The translations under genes were made by a program, and so were the position numbers. The notes beneath the pieces are model-generated. The model made no database searches, had not been told where the DNA came from, and saw nothing but the letters and a program-made list of their open reading frames with translations. Positions 9,264-17,631 of a DNA stretch of 64,000 nucleotides are shown piece by piece. How positions within the stretch are numbered: the first letter of the stretch is position 1; each line of letters begins with the position of its first letter. Source of the stretch: Pedobacter lusitanus (GTDB lineage Bacteria; Bacteroidota; Bacteroidia; Sphingobacteriales; Sphingobacteriaceae); assembly GCF_040026395.1 (NCBI RefSeq), contig NZ_CP157278.1:248001-312000 (forward strand), given 5' to 3'.

Positions 9264-10013
9264 TTAAATATCAAAAATATCTTTTAATACCGGCCCAAAA
9301 CTCCGGCTTGAATTGAGTTTAGTGTGCTCCGCATCATTCATAATGAAAAAGAAGGCACCGTTAAATCCTCGTTTTATCTCTTTGATCAGATCAGCATTGA
9401 TGATTGTACTTCTGTTAATTCTGACAAACTGATCGGGCAGTTTTTCTGCCAGTGAAATGATCGTGAAATCGGTCAGGTTTCTTTTCCCATCAGTAGTATT
9501 CAGAAATACATATTTTTCTTCTGCATCAATATAGACCAGATCCTGAATTTTGATCAGTAAAATTCTATCCCCTAATTTGACAGTCAGTGTTTTAATCTCT
9601 TTTTTGATTTTTAACTGGCGCATCAGTAAATCCAGAGGGATCGTGTAATCCGGCTGCGGTACCTGTAATCTTTTAACAGCTTTGGCCAGCCTGTCATCTT
9701 CTATAGGTTTCAGCAGATAATCAACGGATTCTTCTTCAAAGGCCTTTACAGCATATTGATCATAAGCTGTAGTGAAAATTACCTTTGGTGGTCTGGTCAG
9801 CTGGCTTAACATTTCAAAGCCATTTAAAACCGGCATTTCTATGTCCAGAAAGATCAGATCAGGATTGAGTTTTTCTATCTGCTGCAAACCTTCTGCTCCA
9901 TTGGCGGCTTCGCCTATGATATTGATCTGGTCATAGGCAGCGAGTAAACGTTTGAGCCGTTTTCTTGCCAGTTCTTCATCGTCTATAATAAGGGTGTTCC
10001 AGTACTTATCCAT
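9264..10013 (-). CDS. LytTR-type response regulator
   Basis: A 249-residue response regulator. The receiver domain (about 6-120) has the acidic pair D11-D12, phospho-acceptor D57 in IFLDIEMPVLNGFEM, and K102 in YLLKPIED. The C-terminal LytTR DNA-binding domain (about 145-245) carries LVYIDAEEKYVFLNTTDGK and the end pattern FVRINRSTIINADLIKEI. Its start overlaps the kinase gene by 8 bases, so the two are translationally coupled and form a two-component system. A likely target is the operon itself, including the TonB receptor at 11813-13921. Assignment of the pair is firm; the signal is unknown. Confidence 0.93.
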   Translation of the reverse strand: MDKYWNTLIIDDEELARKRLKRLLAAYDQINIIGEAANGAEGLQQIEKLNPDLIFLDIEMPVLNGFEMLSQLTRPPKVIFTTAYDQYAVKAFEEESVDYLLKPIEDDRLAKAVKRLQVPQPDYTIPLDLLMRQLKIKKEIKTLTVKLGDRILLIKIQDLVYIDAEEKYVFLNTTDGKRNLTDFTIISLAEKLPDQFVRINRSTIINADLIKEIKRGFNGAFFFIMNDAEHTKLNSSRSFGPVLKDIFDI

Positions 10014-11106
10014 GGGTATAAGGAATGATGATTTTTATTTGTTTTACAGGTTGATTAAGGATTTGCACCTCATAATCGTCGTTGTAAAGTAATTGAAGTT
10101 TCTCGTACGTGCTCTGCAAGCCATATCCTGTTTCCAGTTCTTCGGGAAAAGGAATACCATTATCAATAATGGAGATGGTGATCTGAGCTGCTTTGTGTAT
10201 TTCTATACGCAAAAGGCCATGATCGGCTACGTTTTTTAAACCGTGTTTTAAGGCATTTTCTACCAGAGGCTGTATCAGAAACCTCGGGATCTTATCCTTG
10301 AATAACTCTTCATCTACAGCAATGACAAAATCAATCCGGTCTCCGAATCTTACTCTTTCTATATCGAGATAGGTACTTACTATTTCCATCTCTTCCTGTA
10401 CGGTAACCAGGCTTTCCTGACTCTGGTTAATACTATATCTGAAGAGCTTTGAAAGCTGAATGGTCATGCGTTCGGCTTTGTCAGGATCTTCATGAATTAA
10501 ACTGGCTATAGCATTCAGCGAATTATACAGGAAATGGGGGTTGATTTTAGATTGCAGCATAGCGAGTTCTGCCTGTGTTTTCATCTGGCTTAACTGGAGC
10601 ATATTGAGGTTTTTCTCTCTGAGCTTCGCATTCATTATCTTTGTTTGCGTAGTATAGACATGAATAATAGTGCAGACTATAACTACAACAACGACACTGA
10701 AACGGGCATCTTCGAGATGTAAGAAATGATATTCCTGGTTAAAAACCAGTGCCCTTACCAGGTATATCATTTCTATGGCAATTAACATCCCGATTATACT
10801 GGACAGATAATAAACGATCAGAAACAGCCATCCTTTTCCACTGGTCAGTCTTAAAACTTTCTGTGATATATATATGCTGTTGACTATAAAGAACGCAATG
10901 ATCGTACTGAAGATCATTTGGTTAATCAAACCTCTTGTTCCAATCCACCCGCCTTTAAATGCGCTGATCAGCAGGCAAAGAATCAGGCCTATGCCCATTC
11001 CTGCAACCAGGTTGTAAAGATTTAATCTCAGCCAGCTGATCCTGCTGAGATTATTAAGGCTTTTTTCCGGATGCTGATCTGTCTGTTGAGGAGCTGACAT
11101 ATTCAT
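10006..11106 (-). CDS. LytS/YehU-type sensor histidine kinase (His_kinase family)
   Basis: A 366-residue membrane kinase. About four hydrophobic segments cover residues 30-150 (for example LVAGMGIGLILCLLIS and MIFSTIIAFFIVNSIYI). A short linker helix leads to the phospho-acceptor site KINPHFLYNSLNAI, with His191. The GHKL ATPase domain follows: PRFLIQPLVENALKHGL as the N box and IDNGIPFPEELETGYGL as the G1 region. There is no large extracellular sensor, so the signal is probably membrane-borne or comes from a partner protein. Its start touches the stop of the upstream 11107-11754 gene with no gap. A second ATG lies two codons in. Confidence 0.92.
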   Translation of the reverse strand: MNMSAPQQTDQHPEKSLNNLSRISWLRLNLYNLVAGMGIGLILCLLISAFKGGWIGTRGLINQMIFSTIIAFFIVNSIYISQKVLRLTSGKGWLFLIVYYLSSIIGMLIAIEMIYLVRALVFNQEYHFLHLEDARFSVVVVVIVCTIIHVYTTQTKIMNAKLREKNLNMLQLSQMKTQAELAMLQSKINPHFLYNSLNAIASLIHEDPDKAERMTIQLSKLFRYSINQSQESLVTVQEEMEIVSTYLDIERVRFGDRIDFVIAVDEELFKDKIPRFLIQPLVENALKHGLKNVADHGLLRIEIHKAAQITISIIDNGIPFPEELETGYGLQSTYEKLQLLYNDDYEVQILNQPVKQIKIIIPYTHG

Positions 11107-11754
11107 TTATTTACATTGGGCTAATAATGCTTTTGCAGGTTCAGCTCCCCAGTTAGGTTCTATAGCATTGGCGGGTTTAAATATAGCAAATTTTGCTACC
11201 GCAGATTCTAAAATAGGTTTAGCTTTTGTTTTTCCGCCACCAAAGGCTTCGGGAGTGTAAAATGTATCCTGGCCTCTGATCAGGCTGATACGTGGATTTT
11301 CAGGGTTAAGTGTTTCTGCTTTTTCCAGCGATTCTGCCGACTCACTCATCAGGTATATTCTGTTTCTGGGATCAACTGTCATTTTCATAAACTGAAGGGC
11401 ACCTTTCAGCGCATAGATTTCACTATTATTGGCAGACAGGGTGCCGGCTTTTTCAATTTCCAATAGAGCCTTATCCCAGTATTGATCTTTCAGGTCTTTA
11501 TCAGCTGTGAAATATCCTGCATACAGGTTACAGTAAGCGGCATAATAGGAGGGTATCCATTCTTTGGTTTCTACCGCGGCAATACGGTCAAAATAGTTTT
11601 CTGCTTTGATATAGTCTTCTGCATTTTTAGCGGCAACTATCTGGTCCAGACCGTTTGTTGCAGCCTGCAGGAATTTAGGACTGTAGTTTTGTGCAAAGCT
11701 GTTAAAGCTGATCAGAGCAAAGATGAATACGAGTGTTTTTGTTAGATTTTTCAT
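11107..11754 (-). CDS. Periplasmic TPR-like protein of the LytS/LytTR operon
   Basis: A 215-residue protein with a cleavable signal peptide (residues 1-21, ending FNSFAQN). The remainder is alpha-helical and resembles tetratricopeptide repeats (YIKAENYFDRIAAVETKEWIPSYYAAYCNLYAG, then KALLEIEKAGTLSANNSEIYALKGALQF). I do not recognise a named family. It sits directly between the TonB receptor and the kinase, abutting the kinase start, so it is probably a periplasmic partner of one of them. A link between receptor and short kinase sensor is possible but is inference. Confidence 0.78.
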   Translation of the reverse strand: MKNLTKTLVFIFALISFNSFAQNYSPKFLQAATNGLDQIVAAKNAEDYIKAENYFDRIAAVETKEWIPSYYAAYCNLYAGYFTADKDLKDQYWDKALLEIEKAGTLSANNSEIYALKGALQFMKMTVDPRNRIYLMSESAESLEKAETLNPENPRISLIRGQDTFYTPEAFGGGKTKAKPILESAVAKFAIFKPANAIEPNWGAEPAKALLAQCK

Positions 11755-11812
11755 GTTGATTTGTTTTTATATGATTTGATAATAGAAATTAAGCGGTTAA
11801 TTATGGATGAGA

Positions 11813-13921
11813 TTATCTGATAAAGGTGTTATCACCGATAGTGATCATTAATCCGATCAGAAAGTCTCTTTTCGCTGCCGGAACTATTGCCTGTCTGTTT
11901 AAGCCGTTCGCACTATACTGATAACCGTAAACCTGATTGAATCCGGGCACATTGTTTACATTGAGGTAAAGCACTGCGAATTGCCTGAAAACATGGGTCA
12001 GATAGCTGGCATTCAGACTCAGACTGTTATAGGTTTGTGTTTTATCTGCCAGATAAACCGGATTATTCGGGTTGACATATGGCCTGCCCGAAGCAAATGA
12101 ATAGGTTCCGCCAAACTGGGTATGCAGGGATTCGAAAAAGTGCTTGTAAACTACAGATACAGTATGTTTTGCGGCGAAAGATGGTGTGGCCATCATCGGG
12201 AAATCCCTGAAATTTCTTTTCGTATCCAGGAATGAATAGGATAACCAGTAATCTGCATTTCTGATGCTTTTTTTATCTCTCCAGTAGAGTTCAAAGCCTT
12301 TTGCATAACCGCTGCCTGAGTTATCTGGAATTCCATTGTTTAGTTTGGTCAGCTGGTTATAATCTTTATAATACCCTTCAATTCTGAAATTCCTGTCCGG
12401 CGTATTGATTTCATATTTAAGGATATAGTGATCTGCCTGTTCAAATCCGGTTGATTTGATAATCAGATATTCATCTTCCGGATTTTGATAAAAGCGTCCG
12501 TATGCAAATGATACTTGTGAATGTATACCTGTTTTCAGACCGAGGGATGTTCTGGGTGCCAGATTGTATTTTTGCAGATAGGAGGAGTATTCGCCTCTTA
12601 AACCTAAGCGGACTACAATTTTATGGGTTAAAAACAAATCTGTTTCTGCAAAGCCTGAGCTGACCTGATCATCGTACTTCCTTAATAATCCATTCAGACT
12701 TTCTTTTCTGCCGGTAGCAAAGGTTTCTGCACCGAATCTGAAATTTGATAACTGCCCGAAAAATTTAGTCAGCGTTGCTTTTCCTTCCAGCAGATGATCC
12801 TGACGGCTATAATCATTAACGGTCATTAAACCTGCATCCCTGTCTTTGTTATAGGCAATTCCGGTTTCCAGTTTCCATCTGTCGCCAAAATACTCCTTAT
12901 AGGTGGAATTGATATAAATGTTCAGATTGTTATTGCTGAAATATCGGGGAGCAGCGGGTGTATCAATATTGGCCCTGTAAAGTGCCAGTCTGGTTCTGCT
13001 GTAGGATGCATAAATTTTAAACATACCGGTTTCAGAAGATTTCAGTTTGTACTGAATATTACCGCCCAGTTGTTCGGGAGCTTTAATGTAATTGTGATTT
13101 TGTTTAATGATACCGTAGATGGGTGAAAGGTTATAATAATATCCACCTGCTGTGATTGAACTGTTTTTGAATCTTATGTTCTGATCCAGTCCTCCGCCAA
13201 CTGATAGTAATGATATTCCGGTAGTTGTTTTAGCAGGCAGGTCTGTACTTTCTAAAACCAGCGCCGAGGATAATGCCTGGCCATATTCTGCTGAATATCC
13301 GCCGGCAGAGAATGAGGTGCCTTTAAACAGGAAAGGGGAAAGGCGTCCTCTTGATGCCTGATCTGGAACGGTTGCGTTAAACGGACTTTTGACAAGCATT
13401 CCATCAAAATAAGTCTTTGTTTCTGAGGCGGAACCGCCTCTTACAAAAAGTCCGCTTTCGGCAAAAGCAGTCTGTGCGCCTGGTAATGTTTGCATCGCTG
13501 CAAATACGTCTGCGCGGGAACCTGCAATAGTAGCGATATCCAGCGAACTGAGCACAGCCCCCTTTTTCTTATCACCTGTGATAAAGGACCCGGCACTGAT
13601 ATTAACGGTCTGCAGTAAATTGGCTGCTTCTTTAAGTATCAGATTGAGGGTTATATTTCCATTGCTTAAATTGATCTGAACAGAGTCCTGCACAAAATTA
13701 AGTGCTGAAAATTGAAGGATACGTAAACCGGTCTCTGTTGTAGTAAATGCAAACCTGCCCGTGCTATCTGTCGATGTACCGTCATAACTGCCTTTTAAAC
13801 TGATATTAGCATTGGCTACTGGAATACCTTTAGTACTTTTAAGCACACCGGATATTTTGGTCTGTGCATTGGCAAACGAAATAAGGAATAGAAAGAAGAG
13901 CGTTAATTTAAGGGATTGCAT
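11813..13921 (-). CDS. TonB-dependent outer-membrane receptor with carboxypeptidase-regulatory domain
   Basis: A 702-residue receptor, shorter than SusC proteins and without a SusD partner. The signal peptide is residues 1-19 (ISFANAQ), followed by a carboxypeptidase-regulatory-like beta sandwich (about 22-105). Next come the plug domain (LSSLDIATIAGSRADVFAAMQTLPG, then GLFVRGGSASETKTYFDG) and a 22-stranded type barrel whose last residues end in an aromatic/polar strand (DNTFIR). Receptors of this size import iron chelates, vitamins or peptides; the substrate is not evident. It is the first gene of an apparent operon with a periplasmic protein and a LytS/LytTR pair (58-base gap, then none). 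Confidence 0.9.
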   Translation of the reverse strand: MQSLKLTLFFLFLISFANAQTKISGVLKSTKGIPVANANISLKGSYDGTSTDSTGRFAFTTTETGLRILQFSALNFVQDSVQINLSNGNITLNLILKEAANLLQTVNISAGSFITGDKKKGAVLSSLDIATIAGSRADVFAAMQTLPGAQTAFAESGLFVRGGSASETKTYFDGMLVKSPFNATVPDQASRGRLSPFLFKGTSFSAGGYSAEYGQALSSALVLESTDLPAKTTTGISLLSVGGGLDQNIRFKNSSITAGGYYYNLSPIYGIIKQNHNYIKAPEQLGGNIQYKLKSSETGMFKIYASYSRTRLALYRANIDTPAAPRYFSNNNLNIYINSTYKEYFGDRWKLETGIAYNKDRDAGLMTVNDYSRQDHLLEGKATLTKFFGQLSNFRFGAETFATGRKESLNGLLRKYDDQVSSGFAETDLFLTHKIVVRLGLRGEYSSYLQKYNLAPRTSLGLKTGIHSQVSFAYGRFYQNPEDEYLIIKSTGFEQADHYILKYEINTPDRNFRIEGYYKDYNQLTKLNNGIPDNSGSGYAKGFELYWRDKKSIRNADYWLSYSFLDTKRNFRDFPMMATPSFAAKHTVSVVYKHFFESLHTQFGGTYSFASGRPYVNPNNPVYLADKTQTYNSLSLNASYLTHVFRQFAVLYLNVNNVPGFNQVYGYQYSANGLNRQAIVPAAKRDFLIGLMITIGDNTFIR

Positions 13922-14048
13922 ATTGTTCTGTATTTAATTACAGGACGAATATGGCAGGTTATATAGTCCTTACCATGACAAAGCCGACGAGTGGCAGGAT
14001 GGGTAGGATAAATGGTAGTATCTTGAGCATAAAAAATAAACATCTGAA

Positions 14049-14471
14049 ATGGAATATACTAAAGCTTATACAGTAAAGGACGAACATATAGATGTTCAGC
14101 AAATAATGGATGGATTGTATTACCCATTTTATATGGAGTACTGCCGTCACGACTATATCAGGGAAATACTGGGATTTGATTTCGAAGAGGAAGCTGCAAA
14201 GGGTGTTTTTATGGTATTATCCGGATACAAGATCAGTTTTCTGAGATCGCTTAAAAAGGGGGATAACTTCACTGTTACCTGTACCTTATTTACTGATAAA
14301 GCTGGTTTACCCAGACTGCACTTTAAACAGGCAATTATGATGAACGGCAAAGTCATGACAAAAGCAATTTTTACAGGAACCTGTATTCCTGCATCCGGAG
14401 GCAGACCTTATTTGCCGGAGTCAATTACGGAAAAAATTACTGATGCGCCTGTCCTGAATGAAGAGGTTTAA
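14049..14471 (+). CDS. Hot-dog fold acyl-CoA thioesterase (4HBT-like)
   Basis: A 140-residue single-domain protein with the 4-hydroxybenzoyl-CoA thioesterase pattern. The N-terminal part reads VKDEHIDVQQIMDGLYYPFYMEYCRHDYIREILG, corresponding to the family's D-x-M-G-H-V-N-N-x-x-Y-L-x-Y-x-E-x-A region. The central strands (GYKISFLRSLKKGDNFTVTCTL and LHFKQAIMMNGKVMTKAIFTGTCI) are typical hot-dog sheet strands. It would hydrolyse an acyl-CoA or acyl-ACP thioester; the acyl group is unknown. Its stop lies 3 bases from the convergent stop of acr3, and I see no terminator between them. Confidence 0.82.
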   Translation: MEYTKAYTVKDEHIDVQQIMDGLYYPFYMEYCRHDYIREILGFDFEEEAAKGVFMVLSGYKISFLRSLKKGDNFTVTCTLFTDKAGLPRLHFKQAIMMNGKVMTKAIFTGTCIPASGGRPYLPESITEKITDAPVLNEEV

Positions 14472-14474
14472 TGG

Positions 14475-15545
14475 TCATGGGGTCAGGGTATAATACTTCT
14501 TTCTGAACCAGAAGGCCAGATTAACCAGCGCAATAAGTGCCGGAACTTCAACCAGCGGACCGATTACACCCGCAAAAGCCTGACCTGAATTGATACCGAA
14601 AACACCAATGGCAACGGCAATAGCCAGTTCAAAGTTATTGCCGGTAGCTGTAAAAGCTATTGCTGTACTTCTGGAATAATCAGCTCCAAAATATTTACCG
14701 GCAAAAAAGCTCAGGGTAAACATCACAGTGAAATAGATAACCAGGGGTACAGCGATACGTATGACGTCAAATGGAATCTGAACTATCAGACTGCCTTTAA
14801 GACTGAACATAATTACTATCGTAAATAACAGCGCAATTAACGTAACGGGAGAGATTAACGGGATAAACTTATCCTGAAACCATGTTTCACCTTTGAGTCT
14901 GATCAGGGTATATCTGCTGATTATACCTAAGGCAAATGGTATTCCGAGATAAACAGCAACGCTTTTTGCAATTTGTGAAATGGTAATGTTAACTTCCAGA
15001 CTTTTAAGTCCAAAATATGGAGGCAATACAGTGATAAATACATAAGCGGAAACACTGTATAATAACACTTGAAAAATGCTGTTTAATGCAATAAGTCCTG
15101 CCGCATATTCTCTGTTTCCATCTGCAAGTTCATTCCATACCACAACCATTGCGATACAGCGGGCCAGACCAATTAAAATCAGTCCGGTCATATATTCCGG
15201 ATAATCTCTTAGAAAGGTAATCGCTAAAAAAAACATTAAAAACGGACCTGCTATCCAGTTGAGGATAAGTGAAACACTTAAAACCCGTGTGTCTTTGAAT
15301 ACTTCGCCCATTTTTTCGTATTTAACTTTGGCTAATGGGGGGTACATCATTAAAATCAGCCCGATTGCCAAAGGTATATTTGTTGTTCCGCTGGAGAAAG
15401 AATTGATAAAACCTGCAGAAGAGGGAAAGAAGTATCCGGTTCCGACTCCTGTCGCCATGGCAAGAAAGATCCACAGGGTTAAATAGCGATCGAGGAAATT
15501 AAGGCGCTTTCTTTCACTGACAGGGGCACAATTGTTTGAACTCAT
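14475..15545 (-). CDS. acr3: ACR3-type arsenite efflux permease
   Basis: A 356-residue permease of the BASS/ACR3 superfamily with about ten transmembrane helices. The ACR3 hallmark in the fourth helix is present: [18 protein letters not shown] with conserved Cys130, needed for arsenite movement. [12 protein letters not shown] and the later [20 protein letters not shown] are also characteristic. It expels arsenite produced by ArsC and is the last gene of the arsR-DUF6428-arsC-acr3 operon, 8 bases after arsC. Expression should be relieved from ArsR repression by arsenite. Identification is firm. Confidence 0.95.
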   Translation of the reverse strand: MSSNNCAPVSERKRLNFLDRYLTLWIFLAMATGVGTGYFFPSSAGFINSFSSGTTNIPLAIGLILMMYPPLAKVKYEKMGEVFKDTRVLSVSLILNWIAGPFLMFFLAITFLRDYPEYMTGLILIGLARCIAMVVVWNELADGNREYAAGLIALNSIFQVLLYSVSAYVFITVLPPYFGLKSLEVNITISQIAKSVAVYLGIPFALGIISRYTLIRLKGETWFQDKFIPLISPVTLIALLFTIVIMFSLKGSLIVQIPFDVIRIAVPLVIYFTVMFTLSFFAGKYFGADYSRSTAIAFTATGNNFELAIAVAIGVFGINSGQAFAGVIGPLVEVPALIALVNLAFWFRKKYYTLTP

Positions 15546-15553
15546 AGAAGATA

Positions 15554-15979
15554 TTATAATTTCCTGTTGAAATTTTCTTTAACAAATGCTGAACAGTAAT
15601 CGCTGATCATATCACGTACTTTTCTGAATTCCAGCATAATTTCATCGGCCGTGCCTGAAGCTTTTGCCGGATCTGGAAAATTATAATGATATTTAATAGC
15701 CCCGGAAGGGAAATACGGACAGCTTTCTTTTGCATTGTCACAAACTGTGATGACGTAATCGAAATTAATATGGGCATACTCGTCTACGTGATTAGAAGTG
15801 TGAGCGGATAGATCTATTCCGATCTCATCCATCACTTTAACGGCCCTGGGGTTTACACCATGAGTCTCAATTCCGGCACTGTAAATTTCTGCCTGACCAC
15901 CTGCGAAATAGCGTAAAAAACCTTCAGCTAATTGACTACGGCAGCTGTTGCCTGTACAAAGGACTAATACTTTTTTCAT
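15554..15979 (-). CDS. arsC: Thioredoxin-type arsenate reductase (low-molecular-weight phosphatase fold)
   Basis: A 141-residue enzyme that reduces arsenate to arsenite. The phosphatase-like loop [13 protein letters not shown] places C8, C13 and R14. A second redox pair is C80 and C87 in [15 protein letters not shown]. The spacing C8-C80-C87 equals that of the thioredoxin-coupled Staphylococcus ArsC triad (72 and 7 residues). The catalytic aspartate loop is NFPDPAKA. It lies 12 bases after the DUF6428-like gene and 8 bases before acr3, all on one strand. The glutaredoxin-type reductase is a different fold and is excluded. Confidence 0.95.
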   Translation of the reverse strand: MKKVLVLCTGNSCRSQLAEGFLRYFAGGQAEIYSAGIETHGVNPRAVKVMDEIGIDLSAHTSNHVDEYAHINFDYVITVCDNAKESCPYFPSGAIKYHYNFPDPAKASGTADEIMLEFRKVRDMISDYCSAFVKENFNRKL

Positions 15980-15991
15980 CTGATCATTGAA

Positions 15992-16561
15992 TTAACAGCA
16001 GCCCGAATCGGGTGTGCAGGACTGACCATCACCGGTCAGATTGTATAATTGGATTTTTGGTTTCCCGTTCTTAACTTCTGGTGCACAGCATTCTTCACCG
16101 GTATCGGTAGTACCACAGCTGCCGCCTCTGCCAATCGCTTTACATTGTGTAAAATCAGGATTAAGGTCAACAATCAGATTTTCACCTGCTACAGTAATAC
16201 TACCGGGATACATTTGTCTGGTATCATAGGCCGAATTGCCGAATTCGATCTTTACTATACCTAAAGGATTAAGTGGGAGAGATTTCTCTACCAGATTAAT
16301 AATTGATAAAGCTTTATGTACCTGCATTGCTCTTTCGCTGTCTTTAACTTCAGGTTCCCATAGCTGCACAATAATTTCTGTCCATGAATTCATTACGCCA
16401 CCGCAGTCTACAGAAACAATGGGTGCCTGTTTGATTTCTGTGATATGATAAGAAGCATCTACCCAATTCTCTGCTGCATATTGAAACTGTAAAGTCAGCT
16501 CCGGATGCTGTTGTAATGCTGTTTTAAAGTCGTTCCAGCTTTTTAGTTCAGTTGTATTCAT
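15992..16561 (-). CDS. DUF6428-like cysteine-rich protein of the ars operon
   Basis: A 189-residue soluble protein without signal peptide. It resembles DUF6428 proteins, which occur in arsenic operons of Bacteroidota; no function is established that I know of. The N-terminal 130 residues look like an alpha/beta domain (LTLQFQYAAENWVDASYHITEIKQ, then VDCGGVMNSWTEIIVQLWEP). The last 60 residues are strongly enriched in cysteine: GGSCGTTDTGEECCAP and a final GQSCTPDSGCC, six of the eight or so cysteines in the protein. Such pairs could bind arsenite or another thiophilic metal, making it a candidate metallochaperone or scavenger. That role is inference. It is the second gene of the operon, and a candidate ArsR site lies just upstream. 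Confidence 0.8.
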   Translation of the reverse strand: MNTTELKSWNDFKTALQQHPELTLQFQYAAENWVDASYHITEIKQAPIVSVDCGGVMNSWTEIIVQLWEPEVKDSERAMQVHKALSIINLVEKSLPLNPLGIVKIEFGNSAYDTRQMYPGSITVAGENLIVDLNPDFTQCKAIGRGGSCGTTDTGEECCAPEVKNGKPKIQLYNLTGDGQSCTPDSGCC

Positions 16562-16562
16562 A

Positions 16563-16580
16563 ATATTGCAATTTAACGAT
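16563..16580. promoter_or_regulatory. Second candidate ArsR-binding site, between arsR and the DUF6428-like gene
   Basis: This 18-base stretch matches the site at 16934-16951 at 16 of 18 positions, with the core ATATTGCAAT and the tail ACGAT conserved. It lies in the 37-base gap just before the ATG of the DUF6428-like gene, where an internal regulated start or leader site could act. Confidence 0.6.
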
Positions 16581-16598
16581 TGATAGGTTTAAAAAAGG

Positions 16599-16928
16599 TT
16601 AGCAGCAGTTGGGCTCTCCTTTATAAGATCCAAGAAAAACTCCTAATTGTATCTCTAATTGTTTCCATACGGCAGGATTAATACAGTAACATACGCTAAC
16701 GCCCTCTATGGTACCTTGTATAATTCCTGCATTTTTTAGTTCTTTCAGGTGCTGAGAAATTGTAGCTTGTGCCAGGCCCAGTTCTTCTACCAAATCACCA
16801 CAGATACAGGTATTTGATTTTAATATCCTTTGCAGAATAGCTATACGGGCAGGATGTGCCATCGCTTTTAGCAATTGTGACAATTGATTTTGCTCGTCTG
16901 TGAATATTTCTGTCTTTGTAAGTCCCAT
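16599..16928 (-). CDS. arsR: ArsR/SmtB family metalloregulatory repressor
   Basis: A 109-residue winged-helix repressor. LLKAMAHPARIAILQRIL is the family's first helix pair. The metal-binding CxC of ArsR proteins is seen as TCICGDLVEELG (residues about 40-51), and the recognition helix is LAQATISQHLKELKNAGII. The C-terminus carries a further Cys pair (PNCC), which may add a ligand. It heads the arsenic operon, 37 bases before the DUF6428-like gene. The palindrome at 16934-16945 overlaps its -7 element, so it probably represses itself. Arsenite or antimonite is the expected inducer. Confidence 0.94.
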   Translation of the reverse strand: MGLTKTEIFTDEQNQLSQLLKAMAHPARIAILQRILKSNTCICGDLVEELGLAQATISQHLKELKNAGIIQGTIEGVSVCYCINPAVWKQLEIQLGVFLGSYKGEPNCC

Positions 16929-16933
16929 ATATT

Positions 16934-16951
16934 ATATTGCAATATTACGAT
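16934..16951. promoter_or_regulatory. Candidate ArsR operator with perfect 12-bp palindrome
   Basis: Bases 16934-16945 (ATATTGCAATAT) are a perfect palindrome 5 bases upstream of arsR. They overlap the -7 element at 16940-16947, a position suited to repression. The 18-base element that includes it recurs at 16563-16580. Confidence 0.7.
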
Positions 16952-16971
16952 AAAGGTAGATAATATCCAAA
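16940..16971 (-). promoter_or_regulatory. Promoter of the arsR operon
   Basis: On the minus strand TTTG (complement of 16968-16971) and TAATATTG (complement of 16940-16947) stand 20 bases apart, close to the Bacteroidota TTTG / TAnnTTTG pattern. The -7 element deviates by one base from TAnnTTTG. It lies directly in front of arsR. Confidence 0.5.
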
Positions 16972-17017
16972 CAATTTTTAAATAGCAGGATCATATGGAT
17001 ATTATCGGGAGCCGGGG

Positions 17018-17557
17018 TTATTTATCTAGCAGATAGGTAAGCATGTGATCGACTGTGTCATGTGAATTTTGATAGGGTGCATTACTTAGCCTGAAACCAT
17101 TATTTTCCAGCAGTCTGACTGAACTGATATTACCAGCGGCAGGAAAAGCGGTAATCGTCTTTGCTTTCAGCGTCTCAAAAGCGTAATTAATTACACATTT
17201 TATGGCTTCTGCCATTATTCCTTTACCCTGATACTGTGGCAGCAATTCGTAACCGATTTCTACTGTTTGCCCGGGTATATCAAAATTCCATAAGCATATG
17301 GTGCCGGCAAAAGCCTGATCATTTTTGAGTGTAATCACCCAATAAATGCTGGCATTGTTTTGTATGAGATTTTCAATTTTAGCTATATGTGCCAGCGCAT
17401 CTGGAATACCTGTAGATACAGCTCTGTCAAGAAATGCATTTACAGCAGGGTCAGAGCGCAGTTCATGGACAGCAGCGGCATCTGTCTGCTCCAGTTTTCT
17501 TAATCTTAAACGTGGGGTACTTAACTCAGGAAATTCTGAAAAATCTAGCTGGTTCAT
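17018..17557 (-). CDS. GNAT family acetyltransferase (RimJ/RimL-like)
   Basis: A 179-residue acetyltransferase. TPRLRLRKLEQTDAAAVHELRSDPAVNAFLDR is the usual N-terminal region of RimJ/RimL-type N-acetyltransferases. The acetyl-CoA loop is VEIGYELLPQYQGKGIMAEAIKCVINYAFE (Q-x-x-G-x-G type: QGKGIM), and the C-terminal SVRLLENNGFRL is also typical. I start at ATG 17557; the frame is open to a GTG at 17587, which is less likely. The substrate may be a protein N-terminus or a small molecule. It is read away from the ars operon and precedes the Lrp gene in a same-strand array, with a gap of about 75 bases. Confidence 0.85.
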   Translation of the reverse strand: MNQLDFSEFPELSTPRLRLRKLEQTDAAAVHELRSDPAVNAFLDRAVSTGIPDALAHIAKIENLIQNNASIYWVITLKNDQAFAGTICLWNFDIPGQTVEIGYELLPQYQGKGIMAEAIKCVINYAFETLKAKTITAFPAAGNISSVRLLENNGFRLSNAPYQNSHDTVDHMLTYLLDK

Positions 17558-17631
17558 TGGTTTATAATTGGGTTTGGTTAATAACACCCCAATTTAGCAA
17601 TTCATTCTGTTTGATTATATGATAATCGTAT

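Noticed and set aside
13959..14150. 63-residue minus-strand frame at the start of the thioesterase gene, ending in a hydrophobic 23-residue tail
   Set aside because: It overlaps the well-supported thioesterase start for 100 bases, and its first 40 residues have no protein-like pattern. A shorter version from the internal Met (about 23 residues) cannot be judged.
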